This document shows, in pieces, positions 1 to 5,552 of a DNA stretch of 11,760 bases; within the stretch, counting starts at the first letter, position 1, and every line of letters begins with the position of its first letter. A program made the translations under genes and the position numbers. Source of the DNA: B16-G9 sp964455635 (lineage in GTDB: Bacteria; Bacteroidota; Bacteroidia; Bacteroidales; F082). The notes under the pieces were generated by a model. It was not told where the DNA came from. It saw nothing but the letters and a program-made list of their open reading frames with translations, and searched no databases. The stretch lies in assembly GCA_964455635.1 (NCBI GenBank), contig CAYVWX010000088.1, forward strand, positions 1 through 11,760, read 5' to 3'.

Positions 1-177
1 TAGCTTGTGGTGGACGAAAACCTGAATTCGTCTCCTTAATTTGATTAAATATTTGGACATATACCGATTATTACATTCAATTTTTGAACACTTTTTTAAA
101 GCGTGTCCATTATTTTGTAAATATTGAACAGATGTTGTGCTTCTTAATAAAGCGTGACCAAATCGGAATATTATGTT
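1..177 (-). pseudogene. possible decayed tyrosine-recombinase C-terminal fragment
   Basis: One minus-strand frame stays open from 177 to the window edge (59 codons) without a convincing start. It reads GHALLRSTTSVQYLQNNGH and, further on, SKIECNNRY. This vaguely resembles the end of XerC/D-type integrases, where a segment of the form HLLxSGTDxxYIQxLLGH precedes the nucleophilic Tyr. Matching positions are LL, S, T, V, Y, Q and GH. One residue is missing before GH, and a Cys (TGT) stands near where the catalytic Tyr would be expected. If real, it is a dead remnant that continues left of the window. The resemblance is short and judged by eye, so it may be chance in AT-rich non-coding DNA. Confidence 0.18.
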
Positions 178-185
178 TTACCAAA

Positions 186-221
186 TAATGTAAATACAAT
201 TCGCGATTTATATTTACATTA
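186..221. repeat. 36-bp imperfect palindrome overlapping the hydrolase stop codon
   Basis: The inverted repeat is centred at 203.5 on TCGCGA. Sixteen of 18 base pairs match (mismatches 200/207 and 197/210), and the outer ten pairs, 187-196 against 211-220, are perfect. It covers the TAA stop of the minus-strand hydrolase (219-221), so it may be the 3' end structure of that operon. The stem is AT-rich and lacks a clear U-tract, which is weak for an intrinsic terminator. A dyad binding site or a recombination site are alternatives. Confidence 0.6.
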
Positions 222-1052
222 AAATTTCTCAAGCTTTGCCGGTTTATCATCGGCTTCAATATACCACGAAGGGTTACCCGTAAGAAAACCCGAGGTAATT
301 TGGTAAAACTTTTCCGGCGCTTCCACATGCACCCAATGCGATGCACCGGCAATGGTTACAATTTCGGCATGTGGAAAATTATATCTTATCTGTGGAAAAT
401 CATTGATCGTGATGTAATCGGAAGCACCTCCTTTTATAAAGAGCGTTGGCTTTTCAAACTTTGTTAAGGTGTCGATGGCATCGAACATTTGATCGAGGTT
501 TTTTGATATCCCTTCAAAATTAATTCGCCAGCCAAACCCGTTGTTTTCGTTACGGTAAAGGTTTTTTAAAACAAACAATCTGATACGCTGTTCTTTAATA
601 AACTCCGAAAGCATATTTTCCACCTCACGGCGTGTTTTGGCTTTCGACAGGTCAACCCTGTGCATGGCTTCAATTATTTTTTTATGAGCAACACGCGGGC
701 CGTAAGCCTTTAAAGTTATGTCAACTACCACCAACCGCTTAACAAATTGCGGATTTTCCAACGCAAACCGCATGGCAACCTTACCCCCCATTGAGTGCCC
801 CATAATAATCGGAGTGTCAATTTCGTGCTCATCAATAAAATCGAAAAGGTCGTCGGAAAGTGCCAGGTAGTTAAAAACATCGCTGTGTGGCGAGTGGCCG
901 TGATTGCGCTGGTCAACAATAAAAACTTCAAAGCCTTCGGCGGCAATACGTTTTCCATATGTTACCCAGTTATCGGAAATGCCAAAAAGCCCGTGAAGGA
1001 TAATTAAAGGCTGCCTGCCCCTGTCGCCGTATCTTCTGTAAAACAACTCCAT
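219..1052 (-). CDS. alpha/beta hydrolase, YbfF/ABHD11-like esterase
   Basis: A 277-residue cytosolic alpha/beta-fold hydrolase, probably a carboxylesterase or thioesterase of unknown substrate. The oxyanion-hole motif HGLFG is at residues 20-24, followed by NW and the DQRNHGHSPH segment (about 47-56) typical of the YbfF/ABHD11 group. The nucleophile elbow GHSMGG (85-90) gives Ser87. Asp212 (ASD) and His239 (GASHW) complete a visible catalytic triad. No signal peptide is seen. The start chosen is the ATG at 1052, because the fold begins at MELFYRRYGD and this ATG lies 4 bp past the nitroreductase stop. An in-frame ATG at 1124 would add 24 residues lying inside the nitroreductase gene. It is the last gene of the pgi operon, and its stop lies in a palindrome. 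Confidence 0.9.
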   Translation of the reverse strand: MELFYRRYGDRGRQPLIILHGLFGISDNWVTYGKRIAAEGFEVFIVDQRNHGHSPHSDVFNYLALSDDLFDFIDEHEIDTPIIMGHSMGGKVAMRFALENPQFVKRLVVVDITLKAYGPRVAHKKIIEAMHRVDLSKAKTRREVENMLSEFIKEQRIRLFVLKNLYRNENNGFGWRINFEGISKNLDQMFDAIDTLTKFEKPTLFIKGGASDYITINDFPQIRYNFPHAEIVTIAGASHWVHVEAPEKFYQITSGFLTGNPSWYIEADDKPAKLEKF

Positions 1053-1056
1053 AAGA

Positions 1057-1602
1057 CTAATATTTGTTCCATTTAACCATTTTTTCCATCGACTTACGAA
1101 TTTTTTTACGGTGTTTATATCCATCGGGAGTATAGCCCAGTGTTATAAGCAATGCAACGGTTTTTTCGGTGGGAATATGCAATATTTTTTTTACCTCAGG
1201 TTCATCAAACCAGCCAAGCATACAGGTTCCCAATCCCTCTTCGGCGGCCTGCAAACAAAAATGTTCGGCAGCAATGCCGATATCCATCAACGGCCACTCT
1301 TTATCTTTTACTTTTATACCTATTTCGGTAACGGTTTTGGGCTTTTCAAGCACGATGGTTACCACCACGGGAACCTGTTTTACAAAATTATTAAACGACC
1401 CCAGCGGGCCACGGGCTGCTTTAGCCAGTTTTTTTAACAAAGCGGGTTCGTGGGCAACCACAAAACTCCAGGGTTGCGAATTGCTGGCCGAAGGAGCAAT
1501 GCGTGCAGCTTCGAGACAACGCATAATTTTTTCGTTCTCAACCGGTTTATCTATATATTTACGGGCACTCTGACGTGCTTCGGCAAGATCTAAAAAGTTC
1601 AT
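1057..1602 (-). CDS. nitroreductase-family FMN oxidoreductase
   Basis: A 181-residue single-domain protein of the nitroreductase fold, expected to bind FMN and use NAD(P)H to reduce nitro, quinone or similar acceptors; members act as dimers in the cytosol. FMN-phosphate contacts are visible in RQSARKY (residues 10-16), the family's RxSxRxY motif. SASNSQPW (38-45) supplies the Ser/Asn/Gln flavin contacts. EEGLGTCMLGWFDE (121-134) and LITLGYTPDG (152-161) correspond to the later conserved segments, the second normally LGYP. The length is usual for the compact members. Its ATG overlaps the TGA of the upstream lipoprotein gene (ATGA), which suggests translational coupling. The substrate cannot be told from sequence, and some members are specialised (for example in cofactor cleavage). 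Confidence 0.92.
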   Translation of the reverse strand: MNFLDLAEARQSARKYIDKPVENEKIMRCLEAARIAPSASNSQPWSFVVAHEPALLKKLAKAARGPLGSFNNFVKQVPVVVTIVLEKPKTVTEIGIKVKDKEWPLMDIGIAAEHFCLQAAEEGLGTCMLGWFDEPEVKKILHIPTEKTVALLITLGYTPDGYKHRKKIRKSMEKMVKWNKY

Positions 1603-2060
1603 GGTGTTATTTTTTTCAGGTCAAAAATGATGGTTTTATTGCCTCTGATGTTTTCCTGTCGATATTTCCACAAGGTATCGTTTTTCATTGCAAAGGTAAT
1701 TTTAAAAGGATAAATCTCTTTTTCCGCTTCAAAAACAAATTTATCGCAACAACTTTTCGTCATCCGGTATCGTTTAGCACTCTTTTTACCCTTTGCAGAC
1801 TGAACCGTTAAAAACAATGTGTCGTGTTGCGGCATCATCTTAAGCCGGTTTAAAAACAGCGTATCGGCATTTTGTAACGAGTAAAAAAGGCCGTTTAAGC
1901 TGCTTTTCGACTTTTGCCAACGACAATAAACTTTAACGCCTCCGGCAGAAACCCAGTTGCCTTTTAAACTTTCCAGCTGATGAAACGATTTTCCGGCATT
2001 GGGTGTACACGATACCATTACCGGAATAATAAGCACTGCAATCAACCACCCTTTAATCAT
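1599..2060 (-). CDS. small putative lipoprotein, DUF6265-like
   Basis: A 153-residue protein with a hydrophobic N-terminal signal (residues 4-17) ending in MVSC, with Cys18 as the likely lipid-modified residue. Met at the -3 position makes the lipobox slightly atypical. The mature part resembles, by eye, the DUF6265 lipocalin-like pattern of Bacteroidota: LKGNW (32-36), an RW at 47-48, LNGLFYSLQNADTLFLNRLKM (about 55-75), a strand-rich TLFLTV, then FVFEAEKEIYPFKITF (108-123), where typical members have a HDFPQ-type motif that is not intact here. The role is unknown; the prediction is membrane-anchored and periplasmic. It overlaps the pgi stop and the nitroreductase start by 4 bp each, so it is firmly part of the operon. 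There are no catalytic residues to point at. Confidence 0.8.
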   Translation of the reverse strand: MIKGWLIAVLIIPVMVSCTPNAGKSFHQLESLKGNWVSAGGVKVYCRWQKSKSSLNGLFYSLQNADTLFLNRLKMMPQHDTLFLTVQSAKGKKSAKRYRMTKSCCDKFVFEAEKEIYPFKITFAMKNDTLWKYRQENIRGNKTIIFDLKKITP

Positions 2061-3406
2061 AAATTAAGACGTTTTCTGATGCTTTCCGTCTCTTTTTCAA
2101 ATCCGGGTTTTCCCAGCAGCGCAAACATATTACGCTTGTACGCTTCCACGCCGGGCTGATCGAAAGGATTAACATCCAGTATGTACCCGCTTATTGCACA
2201 AGCCATTTCGTAAAAATAGATAAGCTCACCCAAAACCGGTTCGCTGACTTCGGGAATTGAAATCCGCAAATTAGGTACTCCGCCGTCAACATGAGCAGTG
2301 GTAGTGCCCAGCTCGGCCATGTGATTGACTTCGTTGATGCGCCTGCCGGCCAGGTAGTTTAGCTTGTCGAGGTTGTCGGCATCTTCGGGAACAGTCAGGG
2401 TACTTTCAGGTTTTTCAACCGAAATAACAGTTTCAAAAAGGTTTCTCACCCCCTCCTGAATATATTGGCCCATAGAGTGTAAATCGGTAGTATTACTCAC
2501 TCCTGCCGGAAAAATACCTTTGTTTTCTTTGCCTTCACTTTCGCCATAAAGCTGTTTCCACCATTCGGTAAAAAAGTACAGGCCGGGTTCGTAATTAACG
2601 GTTATTTCAATGGCTTTGCCATGGTTATACAAGGTGTTGCGTGCGGCAGCATATGCCGAAACCGGATTAACACCAATGCTGTAATCGTTTTTTACAAACG
2701 ATTCCATTCGGCGGGCACCGGCAATAAGCTCTTTTATGTCGAACCCTGCTACGGCAATCGGCAACAGCCCCACCGGTGTCAGTACCGAATATCGTCCGCC
2801 CACATCGTCGGGGACAACATAAGTTTGATAACCCTTTTCGTCGGCCAGCTGCTTAAGTGCTCCGCGTGTTTTGTCGGTAATGGCAACAATGCGCGACGCA
2901 GCCTCTTTTTTGCCGTACTTTTCTTCCAAATGCCGCCGCAACAATCTAAAAGCCAATGCTGGCTCGGTGGTGGTTCCCGACTTTGAAATAACCACAACAG
3001 AGTACTCCTTTTCGTTAAGAACCTGCAGCAACTGCGTAAGATAGTCTTCGCTAATGTTGTGCCCTGCATACAAAATTACGGGATTCCCTTTTTTCTTTTT
3101 CAAGAGGTTAAATGCCGGCGACAGAGCTTCGATAACAGCTCTGGAGCCAAGGTAAGAGCCCCCGATTCCCACTACCACACAAACTTCCGATTTGGCTCGC
3201 AACGTTGCTGCGGTTTTTTCTATCTCATCCAACAACAAAGGGGTAGTTTTGGAAGGCAGGTCAACCCATCCCAAAAAATCGTTGCCTTTGCCTTTTTTGC
3301 TGTAAATGGCCTCAAAATAATTGTTTATTTTTTCCTGATAACTTAATATTTCCTTTTCATCAATAAATCCAAGGGCTTTTGAATAGTCAACGTGAATACT
3401 GCTCAT
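2057..3406 (-). CDS. pgi: glucose-6-phosphate isomerase
   Basis: A 449-residue phosphoglucose isomerase that interconverts glucose 6-phosphate and fructose 6-phosphate in cytosolic glycolysis and gluconeogenesis. Its length matches the short bacterial form (about 450 residues). Visible elements are the first SIS domain with GIGGSYLGSRA (80-90), the phosphate loop SKSGTTTEP (141-149), the family signature DDVGGRYSVLTPVG (200-213) with its conserved Arg, and the second signature ending FDQPGVEAYK (415-424). Likely catalytic residues are Glu289 (GES), His310 (DLHSMG) and Lys424. The ATG at 3406 follows an A-rich leader with no Shine-Dalgarno, and a promoter box lies about 30 bp upstream. It is first in a four-gene operon and its TGA overlaps the next ATG. 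Confidence 0.97.
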   Translation of the reverse strand: MSSIHVDYSKALGFIDEKEILSYQEKINNYFEAIYSKKGKGNDFLGWVDLPSKTTPLLLDEIEKTAATLRAKSEVCVVVGIGGSYLGSRAVIEALSPAFNLLKKKKGNPVILYAGHNISEDYLTQLLQVLNEKEYSVVVISKSGTTTEPALAFRLLRRHLEEKYGKKEAASRIVAITDKTRGALKQLADEKGYQTYVVPDDVGGRYSVLTPVGLLPIAVAGFDIKELIAGARRMESFVKNDYSIGVNPVSAYAAARNTLYNHGKAIEITVNYEPGLYFFTEWWKQLYGESEGKENKGIFPAGVSNTTDLHSMGQYIQEGVRNLFETVISVEKPESTLTVPEDADNLDKLNYLAGRRINEVNHMAELGTTTAHVDGGVPNLRISIPEVSEPVLGELIYFYEMACAISGYILDVNPFDQPGVEAYKRNMFALLGKPGFEKETESIRKRLNL

Positions 3407-3431
3407 GATTATTTGTTTTTGATTTCTTGTA

Positions 3432-3470
3432 GCAAATGTAGTAATTATAACGGGCTGCAGCGAAAAAAAA
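3432..3470 (-). promoter_or_regulatory. promoter of the pgi operon
   Basis: Read on the minus strand, TACATTTGC (3440 to 3432) is a full match to the Bacteroidota -7 box TAnnTTTGC. A T-tract ending in TTTTCG (3470-3461) sits 20 bp upstream, where TTTG is expected, so the -33 box is only approximate. Transcription would start near 3425, giving a leader of roughly 20 nt before the pgi ATG at 3406. Confidence 0.5.
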
Positions 3471-3497
3471 CCGGATGCAACAAAACAATTATTTCTG

Positions 3498-3531
3498 TTT
3501 TTATTTCAAACTTTGTTTTTCCATACTTTTG
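3498..3531 (+). promoter_or_regulatory. possible plus-strand promoter TACTTTTG
   Basis: TACTTTTG at 3524-3531 fits the -7 consensus. The T-run at 3498-3502 lies 21 bp upstream in place of the -33 TTTG. A second -7-like box, TACTTTTGC, occurs at 3580-3588 without a -33 partner. Either would transcribe the hairpin-rich region and then the C69 dipeptidase, with a leader of about 290-345 nt. A tandem TTGTAATATG (3529-3538 and 3540-3549, period 11) overlaps the expected start site and could be an operator. Confidence 0.35.
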
Positions 3532-3534
3532 TAA

Positions 3535-3616
3535 TATGGTTGTAATATGTCAATGCTGCCAAACCGGCCGGCGTATGATTACTTTTGCATATTCAGGTTA
3601 CACCGTTACAACCATA
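3535..3616. repeat. 82-bp stem-loop with 11-bp perfect arms
   Basis: The arms 3535-3545 (TATGGTTGTAA) and 3606-3616 (TTACAACCATA) are exact reverse complements and enclose 60 nt. The loop contains the self-complementary CCGGCCGG at 3564-3571 and the -7-like TACTTTTGC at 3580-3588. It could fold as RNA on either strand. It may be a leader structure, a small RNA or a miniature repeat; the sequence alone does not choose between them. Confidence 0.5.
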
Positions 3617-3658
3617 AATTTATTTAAAGATTAAGTTACAAACAAATGTAACATGCAC

Positions 3659-3672
3659 GTCGAAAATTCGAC
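3659..3672. repeat. short palindrome GTCGAA-AA-TTCGAC
   Basis: Perfect 6-bp arms (3659-3664 and 3667-3672) are separated by two bases. It is the first of five small hairpins in a row in this intergenic region. It may be a protein-binding dyad or simply part of the repeat cluster. Confidence 0.4.
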
Positions 3673-3689
3673 ACACAGCAACTTGATTA

Positions 3690-3805
3690 AAAAGCTCCGG
3701 AGGAGCGGAATATTTATTGCCCAGGGTGTTAACCCGGGGTAAAGAAAAACACGAGACCCGTTTTGGCTTGATTTTCGATGGCGAAACCGAAAATCATGAC
3801 AAAAC
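3690..3805. repeat. REP-like compound hairpin element
   Basis: Three hairpins follow one another. GCTCC-GGA-GGAGC lies at 3694-3706. An 8-pair stem with one mismatch and a GTTA tetraloop lies at 3720-3739 (CCCAGGGT against ACCCGGGG). An imperfect palindrome lies at 3760-3805 (GTTTTG against CAAAAC outside, TGATTTTCG against CGAAAATCA inside, ten-base loop). The order GC-rich hairpin, ATATTTAT spacer, second GC-rich hairpin is one I associate with dispersed intergenic repeats in Bacteroidota genomes; this is recollection, not a search. No open frame or transposase is present, so the element would be non-autonomous. Confidence 0.5.
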
Positions 3806-3832
3806 ATAAAAACCAGATTGTCAAATTAACCC

Positions 3833-3857
3833 TGTGGAATGGTTCTCAAATTCCACA
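3833..3857 (+). repeat. hairpin in the dipeptidase leader
   Basis: TGTGGAAT (3833-3840) and ATTCCACA (3850-3857) are perfect 8-bp arms around a 9-nt loop. The hairpin ends 24 bp before the ATG of the C69 dipeptidase at 3882, so in mRNA it would sit just upstream of the ribosome-binding region. It lacks a U-tract, so it is not an intrinsic terminator for this strand. Confidence 0.5.
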
Positions 3858-3881
3858 AGATAAATACAAAATTATAAACCC

Positions 3882-5459
3882 ATGAAAAAAATATTTTTTA
3901 CCCTGACAATTTTATTCTTTACAGCTTCATCGTTTGCCTGTACCAATCTGATTGTTACCAAAGGAGCTTCCAAAAACGGATCGGCCTTTTTAGTATATCT
4001 AAACGATGGCGAGTGGCATCCTCACCTTAACATAACACCTGCCGCCGACCACAACATCAACGATTCGCTGATACTTCAGTCGCTTTCGGGGAAAAAATTT
4101 AAAATTCATCAGGTGGCGCACACCTATCGTGAAACGGGAATATTAATGAACGAGCATCAACTGGCTTTGGGCGAAACCACCTTTACCGGAAGGGTTGAGC
4201 TTTGGGATAAAAACCTGCCTTTAAAGTATTGGGACCTGATGAAACTCACGCTGCAACGGGCCAAAACAGCACGCGAAGCCATAAAAGTAATGACTTCGCT
4301 GGTGGCGCAATACGGTTACGGCAGCGAAGGCGAAAGTTTTTCGATAGCCGACCCCAATGAAGCCTGGCTGCTTGAAATGATTGGCACCGGAGGCGAAGGA
4401 GGAGCCGTGTGGGTAGCCATGCGTATTCCCGACGGAATGGTGACGGCCCATGCCAACCACTCGCGCATTGGTGCTTTTCCGTTGAATGACCCTGAAAATT
4501 GCCTGTATTCAAAAAATGTAATAAAACTTGCCGTTAAAAAAGGATATTACACACTGCAATCGGGGAAGCCCTTTAAATTTAACGATGTTTATGACCCGCC
4601 TACACCGGCGCATTTAAAATATACCGAAACCAGGGTGTGGAGCCTGTTTAGAAGAATGGCTCCTTCGCAGCATTTTTCACCGGATTATCACCGTGGCGAG
4701 CCGGGGGCCAAAGCATATCCTTTGTTTATAAAACCCGATTACAAACTGGAACTGAAAGATATTTTTAACCTTATCAGAGATCATTATGAAGGAACCGATT
4801 TCGACATGACCAAAGGTATAGCGGCCGGCCCGTTTGGAAACCCCAACCGTCCGCGCCCCATGGAGTGGGAGCTGAACGGAGAAAAATATTCATGGGAACG
4901 TCCCATATCAACACCGCAAACAGCCTATTCGTATGTGGCTCAACTCAGGAGCAGTTTGCCCGACGATTTTGCCCTGGCATGGTTCGCCTTTGACGATACC
5001 TATACCAACTGCTATTTTCCGTTTTATATTGCTTCCCAAAAAATCCCGCCCTCCTACCAAACCGGCGATATACGCCATTTCGACAGAGCATCGATGTGGT
5101 GGGCTTTTAATTTTGTTTCCAATGTTGCCAACATCCGTTATCAACCCATGGTTAAAGACATTAAAAAGGTACAGGCACAGCTCGAATCAAACTTTATCAG
5201 TCAACAGGACTCTGTGGAACAGGCAGCCTTAAAAGCTCCTCCCGATGAGCGTGTTAAAATATTAACGGCTTTTTCAATGGCTTCGGGCAACAAAGTTCAT
5301 CAACAATGGATAGATCTTGGCAACTATCTGGTTATGAAATACAACGACGGGTATGTTAAAGATAAGGACGGACACATTAAAGCCGCCGGTTATCCCCAAA
5401 AATGGCTTAAAATCGTAACCGGTCAGGAGGGGCTGCGTTATTTGATAAATGATGAATAA
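3882..5459 (+). CDS. exported C69-family dipeptidase
   Basis: A 525-residue Ntn-fold cysteine peptidase of family C69 (PepD-like) that probably removes dipeptides from peptides in the periplasm. A signal peptide occupies residues 1-19 and is followed directly by CTNLIV, so Cys20 becomes the N-terminal nucleophile once the signal is cut. Further family landmarks are the KNGSAFLVYLND segment (31-42), MNEHQLALGETTFTGR (89-104), GYGSEGESFSIADPNEAWLLEMIG (145-168) and GAVWVAMRIPDGMVTAHANHSRIG (174-197). The start is firm because it gives the signal peptide with a positive KK at 2-3. The protein is full length for Bacteroidota members. Upstream lies the hairpin cluster. Downstream the next gene has its own promoter, so this may be monocistronic. 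The exact substrate is unknown. Confidence 0.93.
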   Translation: MKKIFFTLTILFFTASSFACTNLIVTKGASKNGSAFLVYLNDGEWHPHLNITPAADHNINDSLILQSLSGKKFKIHQVAHTYRETGILMNEHQLALGETTFTGRVELWDKNLPLKYWDLMKLTLQRAKTAREAIKVMTSLVAQYGYGSEGESFSIADPNEAWLLEMIGTGGEGGAVWVAMRIPDGMVTAHANHSRIGAFPLNDPENCLYSKNVIKLAVKKGYYTLQSGKPFKFNDVYDPPTPAHLKYTETRVWSLFRRMAPSQHFSPDYHRGEPGAKAYPLFIKPDYKLELKDIFNLIRDHYEGTDFDMTKGIAAGPFGNPNRPRPMEWELNGEKYSWERPISTPQTAYSYVAQLRSSLPDDFALAWFAFDDTYTNCYFPFYIASQKIPPSYQTGDIRHFDRASMWWAFNFVSNVANIRYQPMVKDIKKVQAQLESNFISQQDSVEQAALKAPPDERVKILTAFSMASGNKVHQQWIDLGNYLVMKYNDGYVKDKDGHIKAAGYPQKWLKIVTGQEGLRYLINDE

Positions 5460-5475
5460 CCTTTGATTTTTATTA

Positions 5476-5509
5476 ATTTTTTAATCGGCAGAAGCCTTTT
5501 GTATATTTG
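5476..5509 (+). promoter_or_regulatory. promoter of the arginase-fold gene
   Basis: TATATTTG at 5502-5509 is a complete -7 match. A T-tract around 5476-5481 is about 20 bp upstream in place of TTTG. The start site would fall near 5516, giving a leader of under 40 nt to the ATG at 5553. The box lies inside the open frame that runs back to an ATG at 5463, which argues that the upstream ATG is not used. Confidence 0.5.
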
Positions 5510-5552
5510 TGCGAAACCCGTACCTTTACCCTTTCAAAAAAAAACCGTTTCA

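Noticed and set aside
110..352. 80-codon minus-strand open frame overlapping the end of the hydrolase gene
   Set aside because: It lies mostly in another frame of the hydrolase gene, has no recognisable domain and ends in AT-rich non-coding DNA.
1053..1124. 24-residue N-terminal extension of the hydrolase from the ATG at 1124
   Set aside because: It lies inside the nitroreductase gene and adds residues not belonging to the alpha/beta fold; the ATG at 1052 fits the family and the 4-bp spacing.
3392..3634. 80-codon plus-strand open frame in the intergenic region
   Set aside because: It begins inside pgi on the opposite strand, crosses the pgi promoter and the large stem-loop, and looks Cys-rich and unlike any family I know.
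3882..3941. Lipoprotein signal at Cys20 of the C69 dipeptidase
   Set aside because: The residues before Cys are S-F-A, a poor lipobox, and this Cys is the expected catalytic nucleophile.
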